From Clostridium rhizosphaerae (GTDB taxonomy: Bacteria > Bacillota > Clostridia > Clostridiales > Clostridiaceae), in NCBI RefSeq assembly GCF_016765585.1, contig NZ_JAESWC010000024.1, positions 1 to 35,399 of the forward strand: a stretch of 35,399 nt of DNA. The letters run 5' to 3'. Both the position numbers and the translations under genes were made by a program. The stretch's first letter is position 1. Every line of letters starts with the position of its first letter. A model generated the notes under the pieces. The model saw nothing but the letters and a program-made list of their open reading frames with translations. It made no database searches and was not told the origin of the DNA. Below, one piece after another: positions 1 to 8,088 of this stretch.

Positions 1-169
1 TTCTTTAATTAAGCCTGTCTACAAGCCTATTTCCTCTATAGGTTAGCTTTGCTATTCTCAATTTTGCCCAATATAAATTTTTTTATTAAACCACTTGACT
101 AACATTAGCTGGTTTAGATGAAGTCCCAAGTCACTGCACTTGATAACCCTGATAAATTTTAGTATTTCT
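1..169. other. Left edge, no complete gene
   Basis: No complete gene or clear site is visible. A short stretch near 129-150 (TCACTGCACTT) resembles the 3' tail that follows many of the attC-like sites further right (CACTGCACTTTAAGC), so a degraded cassette junction may lie here. This is weak. Confidence 0.3.
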
Positions 170-505
170 CTATTCTTTATTAATACTATCATTATTTTCT
201 TGATATCTTTTCACTTTAAATAATCCATATGCTAGTTTATCTCCAGGTTTTAAATCCATGTAATGTCTAATAATCCTAGTTATATTTAAACCAGATGTTG
301 TATATCTACCATCTATATTAAAATTACCATTTACTTCAGTAATTAAGCCACTCATTATATCATGATTATCTCCTACAAAAAAATATTCAACGGTATCACC
401 TACACATAATTCCTCCCCATAAGCAGTTAAGATTTCAGTTGGTGTACCTACAAATCCGTAAAATTTATCATCCTTTGCTATACATAAGCATCTATACTTA
501 AACAT
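170..505 (-). CDS. Hypothetical protein, 111 aa
   Basis: I do not recognise this soluble protein. It has no membrane segment or signal peptide, and the sequence is mixed beta-strand-like with evenly spread aromatic residues and glycines. The ATG at 505 is preceded by a run of seven G residues three bases upstream, a plausible but unusually close ribosome binding site. It lies just downstream of the acetyltransferase gene at 595-1074, on the same strand, so the two may share a transcript within the leftmost cassette. No function is proposed. Confidence 0.6.
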   Translation of the reverse strand: MFKYRCLCIAKDDKFYGFVGTPTEILTAYGEELCVGDTVEYFFVGDNHDIMSGLITEVNGNFNIDGRYTTSGLNITRIIRHYMDLKPGDKLAYGLFKVKRYQENNDSINKE

Positions 506-594
506 ATACCCCCCCGTTTTAAAAAATGAATTTTATTTATTCTATTCCTTCGTTATTTGTAAATAATGTGTATTAAAGGTTATCTCCGTAATAA

Positions 595-1074
595 TTACAT
601 CCACCACATATGATACCAAACCCATTTCATCATGCCTTTTTTTGTACTAATCATTTTATAAAAACTAAACTCATCTCTTTCATAGATTGAAAGTCTTTCA
701 ATATCGCTCATGTTGACATTGTTTATATATAATGTGTCTCCAACTTTATGCACGTGGCATCTTCCCCAGTTTAAAACTTTTAAGATAACCTCTTTGCAAT
801 CATATTTAGGATACAATTGCAAATCATCTATCACTGCATCATCTCCGATAGTGTAACAGCAAAAATATCCAAGTTTTATATCTCCACTCATAACCACTTC
901 ATATTGGTCAATTCTAAGCTCTATTTTAGTTCTCAACTTGGAAAGCTCAGTTGAATAATCGCATTCTAGTGATTCGTAAACCTTTTCGTTATAAAGTTTA
1001 TTAAGTTTTACAATTTCATCGATATCGGATTTTCCTGCCTTTATATATTGGAGCTTTTCAAATTTATTCCCCAT
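595..1074 (-). CDS. GNAT-like N-acetyltransferase
   Basis: The protein of 159 aa has the general pattern of the Gcn5-related N-acetyltransferase fold. Residues about 10-35 form the first strand and helix (IKAGKSDIDEIVKLNKLYNE), followed by a central beta-hairpin (VVMSGDIKLGYFCCY) and a C-terminal part ending ERDEFSFYKM. The acetyl-CoA loop (R/QxxGxG/A) is not canonical, so the substrate and even the activity are open. The start is well fixed by AGGAGG eight bases before the ATG. It lies immediately 3' of site 1 in cassette orientation, so it is either a cassette gene or the first gene past the left block. Confidence 0.6.
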   Translation of the reverse strand: MGNKFEKLQYIKAGKSDIDEIVKLNKLYNEKVYESLECDYSTELSKLRTKIELRIDQYEVVMSGDIKLGYFCCYTIGDDAVIDDLQLYPKYDCKEVILKVLNWGRCHVHKVGDTLYINNVNMSDIERLSIYERDEFSFYKMISTKKGMMKWVWYHMWWM

Positions 1075-1547
1075 ATTGATATCCTCCTTTGTCTAAAGTT
1101 TCTATAAATAACCTTATGTACGACTTGCGTTACAACTGCATTTTTCAGATTTCTCATCAAAGCCTAACCTGCACAATAAACTGCATGGGAGGCGGCGTCC
1201 TCGTGTATAATTTATTTCATCTAACGTCTCGCACTTAAGACGTTCCTGAACCGGACCCCAGAGGAATACTCCTTGGTTGCGCTTGTGCCGGTGAAGGAAT
1301 GTGCTTTGGCGGTGTTAAGTTTTACTACCTTAACCTATAGAATACACACATGTTAATCATGCCGCTTGTCCCGTCGCTCTCCGATCTAAAGCGAACTTGA
1401 GTACATTTTTATACGCAGCTTTAGCTACTGCACTTTGAGCTATGTTTATTTTATAAAGCCTCCTGCATTTGCTTATCATGAAAGAAACATCTATATCAAA
1501 TTAGTTTCTCAAATAACTATAGTTTAGTATAATTTTAAGTTCTTCTT
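1075..1547. other. Intergenic region holding attC-like site 1
   Basis: This 473-base gap holds the 5' leader of the acetyltransferase gene (1075-1218), structured site 1 (1219-1415) and a 3' tail reading TTTAGCTACTGCACTTTGAG that matches the tails of several other sites. I see no ORF. Confidence 0.6.
1219..1415 (-). repeat. attC-like site 1 (long form)
   Basis: The plus strand reads ATCTAACG at the left and ACTTGAGTACATTTTTATAC at the right. The outer arms are GCACTTAAG against CTTGAGTAC. The inner hairpin pairs GTTCCTGAACC with GGTGAAGGAATG, and a second pairs GCTTTGGC with AAAGC across a loop of about 70 bases. The GTTA box is degraded to TTTATA. Confidence 0.75.
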
Positions 1548-1961
1548 TTAGTTATCATGTTTTTTAATGAAATTCTTTCTTAGTTTAAAGTAAATAACTG
1601 TGGAAACTATTATGCCGATTAAAGATGCTATCATATCATTATTGTCCCATGACCCTAAATTGAAAACGACATGGAGATATTCAACAAGTAAAAAAACAAT
1701 CATGTTAAGTGCATTGATTAGCCAAATAAAGATAGGTTTATCGATTGAATCAGTACCTTTGAAAAAAGGTACTATATAGAATACGCCTATTAATGTAAAA
1801 AGAAAACTTGGTATAAGATTTGGTGCTGCTCCTGCAAATAGAGTAATATACTGATTGTTTAGATTATACAAGTTCTCTCTAAACATATACACTAGCATAA
1901 ATAAACCATATATAATAATTATAAATTTACTTAGTGCTTTATATTGTTTATGTCTAAACAT
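1548..1961 (-). CDS. Small integral membrane protein, weakly VanZ-like
   Basis: This 137-aa protein has four hydrophobic segments at roughly residues 10-28, 40-66, 76-96 and 108-128, separated by short polar loops, and a basic C-terminus. The last part (GSWDNNDMIASLIGIIVS) resembles the WDxNDxxANxxGxxxG motif of VanZ-like membrane proteins, but the match is partial and the function is unknown. The ribosome binding site is poor (AAAGG one base from the ATG). It sits between sites 1 and 2 together with the YciI-like gene upstream, so this block carries two genes. Confidence 0.65.
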   Translation of the reverse strand: MFRHKQYKALSKFIIIIYGLFMLVYMFRENLYNLNNQYITLFAGAAPNLIPSFLFTLIGVFYIVPFFKGTDSIDKPIFIWLINALNMIVFLLVEYLHVVFNLGSWDNNDMIASLIGIIVSTVIYFKLRKNFIKKHDN

Positions 1962-2095
1962 ACCTTTATTTGACTTAACTGATTTTAATTATTAATTGTT
2001 CTCATCCCCCATATGTCTTTAAATACTCTTTTTATACAATTGTATCTCAATAGCTACTTTAACCTCTTCAGCATTTAAAAGAGTTGCGAAATAAA

Positions 2096-2410
2096 TTATT
2101 TTTTTATTAAAGCAATCTTGTATGGAAATAACTCAGCTGTCATTATTCCTTCTACAACAGTAGGATCATTTTTCATGATACTTAATGCCTCTTCTTCTGA
2201 TTCAACTTCCAAAATTACTATTCCGAATGTTTTTTCATCTATGCCTAATGTTTTACCTGCTAAAACTAGCTTTCCTTCTTCAAGTAATTCTTGTAATCTA
2301 CTAAAGTGACTATCTACTATCTTTTCTTCCCTTTCTGTCCAGTTGTCCATATTTAATAGAGATGGTATTAACTTTAGAACATAAATAAATTGTTTTTTTT
2401 CATTTGACAT
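2096..2410 (-). CDS. YciI-family protein
   Basis: The protein is 104 aa when started at the ATG at 2410, which has GAAGGAG nine bases upstream. A longer reading frame would begin inside the remains of site 2 and is not credible. It shows the YCII dimeric alpha/beta barrel pattern: FIYVLKLIPSLL at the start, HFSRLQELLEEGKLVLAG in the middle and a regular SEEEALSIMKNDPTVVEG towards the end. YciI proteins are small proteins of mostly unknown role; some are fused to oxidoreductases or sigma factors. Here it is free-standing, followed by the membrane protein at 1548-1961. Confidence 0.85.
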   Translation of the reverse strand: MSNEKKQFIYVLKLIPSLLNMDNWTEREEKIVDSHFSRLQELLEEGKLVLAGKTLGIDEKTFGIVILEVESEEEALSIMKNDPTVVEGIMTAELFPYKIALIKK

Positions 2411-2450
2411 CTGTGGCACTCCTTCTATATTTTTTATGCACATTTTCTTA

Positions 2451-2512
2451 CCTTCGCAGGTGTAGCTTGGCTATCTATACAAGCCAAGCTGTACGAAAAA
2501 TTTTTGTTATCT
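2451..2512 (-). repeat. attC-like site 2 (half site)
   Basis: Only the right half of the structure remains. It has the end of the P2 hairpin (CTTCGCAGGTG), the P3 hairpin GCTTGGCT/AAGCCAAGC, and the outer arm with GTTATCT. The TAACG half is missing, and the leader of the YciI gene begins where it should be. It is followed by a typical tail (GTTTTTGCAGC). Confidence 0.75.
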
Positions 2513-2585
2513 ATAGTTTTTGCAGCTACTCTTTTTAAGCCACCGTTCCATTTCCAGTAACATACCTCATGCCCAATATCGCTAT

Positions 2586-2846
2586 CTACTCAGCATCAAA
2601 ATCAATAAAGTACTTTCCCTCTGGTGTATGTATCGTGAGGGTTGCTAAATTAATATTGTCCTCTAAAATATCCACTCTGTATTCAAACATGATATCATCA
2701 TTTTGCTTCTTCATGAATAAGTAACTTCCTTCTTCTTGATCCTCGGCCTCATCACTTATTTCAGCGTAGATTTCTTCGCCGCTGACTTCTCCAGGATATC
2801 CTGACTTTCTTATCTTTTCCTCTATTGCTTTAAAAAACTGTTTCAT
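2586..2846 (-). CDS. Small acidic protein, unknown
   Basis: The protein is 86 aa from the ATG at 2846, which has AGAAAGAGAG upstream. The frame also stays open upstream to a TTG overlapping the end of the deformylase gene, giving 100 aa. It is rich in Glu and Asp, has no membrane segment, and contains GYPGEVSGEEIYAEI near the N-terminus and a beta-rich C-terminus ending FIDFDAE. I do not recognise a family. It is almost contiguous with the deformylase-like gene upstream, and the two form a two-gene block between sites 2 and 3. Confidence 0.65.
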   Translation of the reverse strand: MKQFFKAIEEKIRKSGYPGEVSGEEIYAEISDEAEDQEEGSYLFMKKQNDDIMFEYRVDILEDNINLATLTIHTPEGKYFIDFDAE

Positions 2847-2889
2847 TTTTTCGCTCTCTTTCTTTTTTAAATACTTATTTCTCTTCAAA

Positions 2890-3300
2890 TTAGATTATTA
2901 TACCTTCAAAGTGATCCATTTCATGTTGAATTATTTGTGCTATAAATCCAGTAAACACCTTTTTTTGCTTCTTAAAATTTCTATCAAGATACTCCACTTC
3001 TATCATTTCATATCTATTTGTTTTTCTAAAGCCAATTAAAGATAAACAACTCTCTTCAGTTTCATAAAGCTTTTCTTTCTTTAATATAACTGGATTTATC
3101 ATAGGCACAATATGGCCGCCTACAGTAAATACCAATATACGCTTTTTTACTCCAATCATATTACCAGCCAATCCAACACAATTCTCTAGGTTCGCCCTTA
3201 ATGTATCTATTAAATCATCAATTACTGCTATATCATTTTTTGTTGCATCTTCTGATTTTTGTCCTAAAAACAATATATCTTTTACAATTGGTTTTATCAT
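2890..3300 (-). CDS. def: Peptide deformylase-like protein
   Basis: The 136-aa protein has the layout of peptide deformylases, which remove the formyl group from N-terminal methionine. Motif 1 is GLAGNMIGVKKRI (residues about 43-55), motif 2 is ESCLSL with the metal-binding cysteine, and motif 3 is QHEMDHFEG with both metal-binding histidines and the catalytic Glu. In motif 1 the usual AAPQ reads AGNM, so the conserved glutamine that stabilises the transition state is missing. Short clostridial paralogues of this type exist beside the housekeeping enzyme, so a special or reduced activity is likely. It lies between sites 2 and 3. Confidence 0.85.
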   Translation of the reverse strand: MIKPIVKDILFLGQKSEDATKNDIAVIDDLIDTLRANLENCVGLAGNMIGVKKRILVFTVGGHIVPMINPVILKKEKLYETEESCLSLIGFRKTNRYEMIEVEYLDRNFKKQKKVFTGFIAQIIQHEMDHFEGIII

Positions 3301-3804
3301 AATTTATACCTCTTTTTCAGTTATATTTTTTATAAATCATACTATATCTTATATAAAATTAACACATAAAGTCCAACACTCAATTGGTACATCAATGACA
3401 CTGATTGAGTTGCATTTATTAGAATTCTTTACAAATTGTTTATGATGATACATTGCACTATAAGAAATTTATGTTTAACTCAATGACAAATTACTATTTA
3501 TCGGGCATTAAACAAGTAGTCTATATTTCGAAATTATCTACAATTGTTCCTCAATAAATAATTTTAGAACCTCTGAGCTATAACTCTGTTTCTCAAAAAT
3601 TACAGATAACGTTTCTTGTCAAGACTCCGAGAAGCCTAGAGCGACCGCACTTGGCTTCGCAGATGTGCTTTGCAGTCTTCTCATGCAAAGGGGACTTTAA
3701 TATTTTGTTATCTGATGGGATATGTTTTCTACCTTTTTATGTCACTATCCATTATCCCTAACTCCCTTTTGAATGATTGATGAAACTTACATGAAATTTG
3801 TTTT
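3301..3804. other. Intergenic region holding attC-like site 3
   Basis: No ORF is seen. The region contains a leader segment at 3544-3603 that is closely similar to 19539-19598, site 3 at 3604-3713, and a tail reading ATGTTTTCTACCTTTTTATG. The rest (3301-3540) is AT-rich without clear structure. Confidence 0.6.
3604..3713 (-). repeat. attC-like site 3 (both end boxes present)
   Basis: The end boxes are AGATAACG and GTTATCT, which pair with each other. The P1 stem is weak (TTGTCAAG against CTTTAATA). P2 reads CGAGAAGCCTAGAGCG on the left and CGCACTTGGCTTCG on the right, and P3 pairs GCTTTGCA with TGCAAAG. Confidence 0.8.
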
Positions 3805-4602
3805 TCATTTAACAGATGTTAAAATTGTTTTTAATTCCTGAAAAACATCAGGACTTGACACTATTACCTTATAACCATTTAAACAACTTGATAGTTCTGT
3901 GTTACTTTCAAGACCATAATGCCCAACAATTGCATCAGCTTCAGTGGCAATCAACTTGGCCGCAGCAACATCCCAAGGAAATAGCTTTTCCTCATAAAAT
4001 CCTTGTAAGCGACCACAAGCAACCCAGCAAATGTCTAAAGCTGGAGAGCCTATTCTCCTAATATCTCTTATCTTAGGAAGTATCGATTTTAATGTTTTAA
4101 TAATATAGTCTACGTTATCTTTATTATGAGGAAATCCAGTTCCAATAACACATTGCTTTAACTCTTTAACAGGCTTAAACTTTATTGAATGATTGTTTAA
4201 AAAAGCTCCCTTACCTTTAACTGCATAAAATGTTTCATTCAAAAATGGATTATGAACTACTCCTACCTCAACTTCATTATTTACAGCAAAAGCAATAGAT
4301 ATTGCTACCTGATAATGATCATTGGCATAACCTACAGTTCCATCGATGGGATCAATAATCCATGTTGGCTCTTTTATCATGAAACTGTTTTCTGTATCGC
4401 TTTCTTCGGATATAAATTTGTGCTCAGGAAAAGCCTTTGAAAGCTCTGTTTTTATTATATCTTCTGATATTAAATCTGCAGTTGTTACTAGTTCATGTCC
4501 ATTTTTTAAATATTCCTTATACCCACTATTTTCTCTAAGTTCTTTTATCCTTTTTCCAGCTAGCCTTGCAACACGAGTTGCCTCACTTAATATTTTTTCC
4601 AT
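3805..4602 (-). CDS. Inositol monophosphatase family protein
   Basis: The 265-aa protein belongs to the Mg-dependent, Li-sensitive phosphatases (IMPase, SuhB, CysQ and relatives), which hydrolyse small phosphate esters. The metal-site motifs are in order: TTADLISEDII, FISEES (the GEES-type Glu pair), WIIDPIDGT, and FPWDVAAAKLIATEA near residue 210, which is the WDxAA motif. Length is typical of the family. The ATG at 4602 is chosen because GGAGG lies eight bases upstream; the earlier in-frame ATG at 4617 overlaps that site. The substrate cannot be told: inositol phosphate, 3'-phosphoadenosine phosphate and sugar phosphates are all possible. It is the only gene between sites 3 and 4. Confidence 0.9.
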   Translation of the reverse strand: MEKILSEATRVARLAGKRIKELRENSGYKEYLKNGHELVTTADLISEDIIKTELSKAFPEHKFISEESDTENSFMIKEPTWIIDPIDGTVGYANDHYQVAISIAFAVNNEVEVGVVHNPFLNETFYAVKGKGAFLNNHSIKFKPVKELKQCVIGTGFPHNKDNVDYIIKTLKSILPKIRDIRRIGSPALDICWVACGRLQGFYEEKLFPWDVAAAKLIATEADAIVGHYGLESNTELSSCLNGYKVIVSSPDVFQELKTILTSVK

Positions 4603-4763
4603 CACACTATCCTCCATTTTTAATATATAAATAGTTCTAAAAGTAACATATAAAAAACCAGAAGCAAATATTATTAGACCTATTATTAATCTAGAGTCTT
4701 GTTTTTTACCAATTATCTATCGTTTTCTATAAATAATCGTGACCATAACAAACAATTCCTTTC

Positions 4764-4876
4764 AGATAACGTTTCCAACTCGCGAAACCTAGAAACTTAG
4801 TGTGACTGCACTTAGCTTCTCAGGTTTGGCTAGGTGTTCTTCTCAATCCCAGCCATACGCGAGTTTTTTGTTATTT
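4764..4876 (-). repeat. attC-like site 4 (both end boxes present)
   Basis: The end boxes are AGATAACG and GTTATTT. The outer stem pairs AACTCGCG with CGCGAGTT, a sequence unlike other sites but still complementary. P2 is CTTAGTGTGACTGCACTTAG and P3 is TTTGGCTAGG against CCCAGCC. The tail GATGTATCAGATCTTTTAC matches those of sites 13, 15 and 19. Confidence 0.8.
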
Positions 4877-5140
4877 GATGTATCAGATCTTTTACTTTCT
4901 ATATGCGTAAGGTTAACCCACTGAATTTTTTCATAATGTTTACAATAAAGGATGTATGTTACCTATATTTTATTATACCACGTGCTAGAGTAAAAACCGT
5001 TTACTCCAAGTGAGTTCTCCAAATTAAATGTTTGAATATTACGTATTGTAATGTTACAATGGTATAAATTTGTTAATATTGCAGTCAATTTACATGCTGT
5101 TACAGTGGTTATTTTATAAAATTGAAAGGGAGTATTTTGC
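4877..5140. other. Promoter region of the HAD gene and end of the left site block
   Basis: The first 80 bases are the tail of site 4, including TTTACAATAAAGGATG, which is also found after site 13. No ORF is seen. Confidence 0.5.
5045..5060 (+). promoter_or_regulatory. Hyphenated palindrome over a predicted promoter
   Basis: ATTGTAA-TG-TTACAAT is a perfect 7+7 inverted repeat. It overlaps a possible promoter with -35 TTGAAT and -10 TACAAT 17 bases apart, about 80 bases before the HAD hydrolase start. A repressor operator is an inference. Confidence 0.45.
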
Positions 5141-5884
5141 ATGAAATACGAAGCTATAATTTTTGATGTCAGTGATACGCTTATAGAATATTTCCCTAAT
5201 TATGCTCAAATATATGGGGACAGGCTACGTGGTTTAGGTTTTGAAGTTACAGAAGAAAAAACAAAAGAGATTTCAAAGGCTGTGAACTTTGCAATTGGGG
5301 AGCAAACCCAAAAAGAACAATGCGGAGCTCCTCATCTATCACAAGAAGAATTAAAAACTCTATTGGATGAAGCTGCATTAAATTGTGTTATTAATAAAAA
5401 CACTTGTACCCAAAAATACTTAATAGACTTAGACAAGATTGATATCCCAGTACAAAAAATGATGATAATTCCTGGCGTTATTGATACTTTAAATGTTTTA
5501 AAAAATAGTTATCGCCTAGCCATAGTATCAAACCATTACACATGGTTAATGGATTATTTAATCAAAAGTGGGCTTGCTCCATATTTCGAGTCAATAGTTA
5601 TTTCAGATATAGTTGGTGTAGCAAAGCCAAACATACGTATAATGGAAATTGCCCTTGAAGAGCTTGATTTGAAAGCAGAAAACTGCCTTTATGTAGGTGA
5701 CCAACCTTTTGATGTTCTTTGCTCTAAGCAAGCTGGAATGGACTGTGTTTGGATTACTACAGATGAAAGCGAATTACCACGATCCATTCCTTATAAAGAG
5801 GATTACAGAATTAAGAAACTACAAGATTTAATAAGTATACTACAAGTTGTACAAGTTACGCAGAAGATGCATATTAATAGTTAA
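5141..5884 (+). CDS. HAD-superfamily hydrolase
   Basis: The 247-aa protein has the four haloacid-dehalogenase motifs. Motif I is IIFDVSDTL at the N-terminus, motif II is AIVSN near residue 130, motif III is the lysine of AKPN, and motif IV is VGDQPFDVLCSKQAG. In motif I the usual second Asp (DxD) is Ser, so the general acid/base of phosphatases is absent and the reaction is uncertain. A helical cap lies between motifs I and II, as in subfamily IA. GGGAG precedes the ATG by eight bases. It is on the plus strand and directly follows site 4, opposite to the cassette genes. Its end overlaps the nucleotidyltransferase fragment by 11 bases. Confidence 0.85.
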   Translation: MKYEAIIFDVSDTLIEYFPNYAQIYGDRLRGLGFEVTEEKTKEISKAVNFAIGEQTQKEQCGAPHLSQEELKTLLDEAALNCVINKNTCTQKYLIDLDKIDIPVQKMMIIPGVIDTLNVLKNSYRLAIVSNHYTWLMDYLIKSGLAPYFESIVISDIVGVAKPNIRIMEIALEELDLKAENCLYVGDQPFDVLCSKQAGMDCVWITTDESELPRSIPYKEDYRIKKLQDLISILQVVQVTQKMHINS

Positions 5885-6095
5885 TTTTGATGAATTCATC
5901 TATTTTTTCAACTCTATATGAATAGTCTTTTTGCAAAAAATTGTTCCACAAATTAGTTGTACACCCTAAATCAATATCTGCCGTATTCTCTTTCACCCCA
6001 TGAATTACTAACGCTGCACCAGAAGTTATCCAATATTCATTAGGTGGCAAGTCCAAATCTTTGACTAACTTGATTATACTCTCTTTATTTAACAT
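5874..6095 (-). pseudogene. Nucleotidyltransferase fragment (N-terminal part)
   Basis: This 73-aa ORF starts at the ATG at 6095, with GGAAGG seven bases upstream. It contains YWITSGAALVIHG followed by ENTADIDLGCT, the GxAL...hG...TxDIDL pattern of nucleotidyltransferase-fold proteins of the kind found in AbiEii or MNT-type toxins and antitoxins. Such proteins are normally over twice this length, and the sequence stops soon after the metal-binding DID. I read it as truncated, with its 3' end lost at the junction with the convergent HAD gene. Confidence 0.6.
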
Positions 6096-6142
6096 TTTTA
6101 TACCTTCCAATTTTCTTTACATTTTATTTGTTTTGCTATATC

Positions 6143-6316
6143 TTACAAAAGAATTGAAATAAATTCTTCAATTTGCTTTTCTGTATTTAGCCACTTTTTT
6201 CTGCATAATTCGTAAGGAATCTGCTTACCAAAATCTAATTCACATTCATAATTGATTTCGCAATGATACTCAAGCAATGTCTCCTTATCTTTTTTATTAA
6301 CCAACTTTACTATTTT
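6143..6316 (-). pseudogene. Small ORF remnant, possibly an acetyltransferase N-terminus
   Basis: An open frame of 57 codons, opening just inside the end of the upstream membrane-protein gene and without an ATG, encodes a protein-like sequence including EYHCEINYECELDFGKQIPY and KWLNTEKQIEEFISILL. It resembles the first 55 residues of some GNAT acetyltransferases, but there is no acetyl-CoA site. A TTG at 6304 could serve as a start. I treat it as a remnant; the family assignment is a guess. Confidence 0.35.
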
Positions 6317-6786
6317 TTATAGATTGTTTTTAGAGCAAAATACCTAATAATAGATCCAGTAAATAGGCCAACAAAAATACAAGCCATAGGTAAAAAAATC
6401 GGTCCTAGAAGAACCCCGTATATTCTAAATACCTTTGAATAAATCACGCCTATTGTCTCAGCATATGCAGCAATGGCATAGGGTAAAAATAATAATGGTT
6501 TTTCCTTTTCCTCACTACCATCCTTATAGGCATCCCATATTGAGAACAGATAAACACATGGATAGAACATCAACCATTGATAGTTAACCTCTTCTACTGC
6601 TTGGTGAGTCTTCCCTAGAAAACTTAAAACAATTGCAGTGTTTATATTCGCCTTAACATTAATAATAAATTCCAAGGTAATTAAGATAATACCTTTAAGA
6701 TATCTTTTATTCATTAGCTGTCCAAATCCGGGTATAGCGATACTCCACAATGCCTTTTCTAGTCCACTTCCTATCGTTTGCTTCAA
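6310..6786 (-). CDS. Conserved membrane protein with TM2-like N-terminus
   Basis: The 158-aa protein starts at a TTG with AAAGG upstream. The first part, IPGFGQLMNKRYLKGIILI, has the small-protein pattern seen in TM2-type and related membrane proteins (PGxGQxYxxxxxxG). Further hydrophobic segments lie near residues 72-84, 100-118 and 122-150, with WLMFYPCVYLFSIWDAYKDG between them. No enzymatic motif is visible and the function is unknown. It is transcribed away from the CBO0543-like gene at 7105. Confidence 0.65.
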   Translation of the reverse strand: MKQTIGSGLEKALWSIAIPGFGQLMNKRYLKGIILITLEFIINVKANINTAIVLSFLGKTHQAVEEVNYQWLMFYPCVYLFSIWDAYKDGSEEKEKPLLFLPYAIAAYAETIGVIYSKVFRIYGVLLGPIFLPMACIFVGLFTGSIIRYFALKTIYKK

Positions 6787-7104
6787 CTCTGTCAGTCCTT
6801 TCTATATCCATACGTAAAATTATTATCTGCATTTTTGCTTTAATATAGTCAAAAAATATTTCTTGTTATGTAAGTACTTTTGTTTTAATTGTAGATGCAA
6901 TATCGAAGCGTATTTTGTCACATCTTGAATCTAGTAATCGGGATAAAATGTATAGTTAGAAAGAACTTCAGAGGCACTTATATAATAAGGTTACTAATGT
7001 ATAAACAAGTTTCAATAAAATAATAATATTATTAATACACTAGATTACATGATTTGTTATCAGTAAAATAACTTAGTGTAAATAACTTGATGAGGTGATT
7101 TAAT
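6787..7104. other. Divergent intergenic region, nothing recognised
   Basis: These 318 bases separate divergently transcribed genes and must hold both promoters. I find no convincing ORF, repeat or attC-like site. AATAATATTATT near 7020-7032 is a short AT palindrome of no clear meaning. Confidence 0.4.
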
Positions 7105-7650
7105 ATGAGAAATAAAAAGGAGAAAATAATATTAACGGGACTTTTTGTATTGTGTACTGCTTCCTTACCGTTGTTATTCAAAGGACCAAAAAAAAGAGAA
7201 AATCAACTTATTTTCTTTTCGAAAGGTGTTCTAGCTACCTTAATTGATGCTTATGTTGTAGGTACTAAAAGAGTCGAATATCCAGTGCGCCCTCTACCTA
7301 AGATTTTTAAAACCAATATTCTTATGGACGTGTTGTTTTTCCCACTTTTAAGTGTTGCTTGGGTTAAACACTCCTACAATGATAATCTGAAAAAAATTCT
7401 TTTAAAAAGCCTTAGTTGGAGTGTTCCTATGAGTATTGGGCAATGGTATTTTGAAAAACACACTAAAATATTCAAATGGAACAAGTGGTCACCACTCCAT
7501 ACTTTTGGAAGCGTGACTTTTACTTTACTTACAATTAGAGGACTTGTTGGATTAGATAGAAAGTTAGATAAAAACGATGATGTATTAGATAACTCAAAAG
7601 ATGTATCAGATAGGCAGGAAGATGTATCGGATAAACTCATAAATGTATAG
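7105..7650 (+). CDS. CBO0543-like membrane protein
   Basis: The 181-aa protein has an N-terminal hydrophobic segment (residues 8-25), further hydrophobic stretches around 40-52 and 68-85, and conserved-looking motifs VEYPVRPLPKIFKTNIL, SVPMSIGQWYFEKHT and WSPLHTFGSVTFTLL. These match my memory of the CBO0543 family of Bacillus and Clostridium membrane proteins, whose role is unknown. The last 30 residues are charged and repetitive (DVLDNSKDVSDRQEDVSDKL), possibly a short coiled tail. GAGGTG precedes the ATG. It is followed by an inverted repeat and then by a pirin remnant. Confidence 0.7.
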   Translation: MRNKKEKIILTGLFVLCTASLPLLFKGPKKRENQLIFFSKGVLATLIDAYVVGTKRVEYPVRPLPKIFKTNILMDVLFFPLLSVAWVKHSYNDNLKKILLKSLSWSVPMSIGQWYFEKHTKIFKWNKWSPLHTFGSVTFTLLTIRGLVGLDRKLDKNDDVLDNSKDVSDRQEDVSDKLINV

Positions 7651-7676
7651 GTAAAGAAAAAGTTATACATTTTAAA
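7643..7676 (+). terminator. Hairpin after the CBO0543-like gene
   Basis: AATGTATA at the stop codon pairs with TATACATT, and the right arm runs into TTTAAATT. The stem is AT-only and the loop is 14 bases, so this is a weak intrinsic terminator candidate. Confidence 0.4.
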
Positions 7677-7710
7677 TTACCATTGTAATTGTAATTCGGG
7701 AGGATACATA

Positions 7711-7800
7711 ATGTTAAGAAAAATTGTAAGTAAAAATATGGGCAGCAGTAATCTTGGATGATTAAGAAATAAATTTCATTTTTTCTTTGCATTTAATTTA
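7711..7800 (+). pseudogene. Pirin-family gene start with nonsense codon
   Basis: After a good ribosome binding site (GGGAGG, seven bases from the ATG) the frame reads MLRKIVSKNMGSSNLG, stop, LRNKFHFFFAF. Pirin-family proteins begin with a pattern of this sort (…GWLxSxFHFSFAEYYNP), so the TGA stands where a conserved Trp (TGG) is expected. The similarity ends after about 28 codons, so only the N-terminus of a quercetinase-like cupin remains. This is a decayed gene. Confidence 0.6.
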
Positions 7801-7840
7801 ACTGACTGAGGCAACAACGCCTCGAGAAAAGTTCAATTAC

Positions 7841-7873
7841 AAAAATAAAAGCCTATGTAAAATACATAGACTT
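7841..7873 (-). terminator. Intrinsic terminator of the CDGSH genes
   Basis: On the minus strand AAGTCTATGTA pairs with TACATAGGCTT across a 3-base loop and is followed by TTATTTTT. It lies 17 bases after the stop of the CDGSH gene at 7890. Confidence 0.75.
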
Positions 7874-7889
7874 CCTAAGTATAAAATTA

Positions 7890-8084
7890 TTATGCTCGAA
7901 CTTTGCTCTCAAATTTTCCTCTATGAGAACCATCACAATGTGGTTTATTTTTTGATAAGCCACATCTGCATAAATGAAATTCAGGATTAGTTCCCATACT
8001 TTTACCTTCGCCATCAATTAATTCTACTTCTCCTTTTATAATAAGTGGAGCATCGTCAAGTACTTGAATTTTAATTTCTGCCAT
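7890..8084 (-). CDS. CDGSH iron-sulfur protein, single domain
   Basis: The 64-aa protein carries one CDGSH motif, CRCGLSKNKPHCDGSH, whose three cysteines and one histidine bind a [2Fe-2S] cluster as in mitoNEET. The N-terminal half (residues 1-37) is beta-rich, with the core DDAPLIIKGEVELIDG. Family members are electron-transfer or redox-sensing proteins; the partner here is unknown. AAGGAGG overlaps the stop codon of the two-domain CDGSH gene five bases upstream, so the two are translated from one message. Confidence 0.9.
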   Translation of the reverse strand: MAEIKIQVLDDAPLIIKGEVELIDGEGKSMGTNPEFHLCRCGLSKNKPHCDGSHRGKFESKVRA

Positions 8085-8088
8085 GGTA

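Noticed and set aside
2118-2309. 63-aa plus-strand ORF
   Set aside because: It is antisense to the YciI-family gene, has no ribosome binding site, and its composition is that of a complement frame.
3816-4630. Three plus-strand ORFs over the inositol-phosphatase-like gene
   Set aside because: All are antisense shadows of a gene with complete catalytic motifs.
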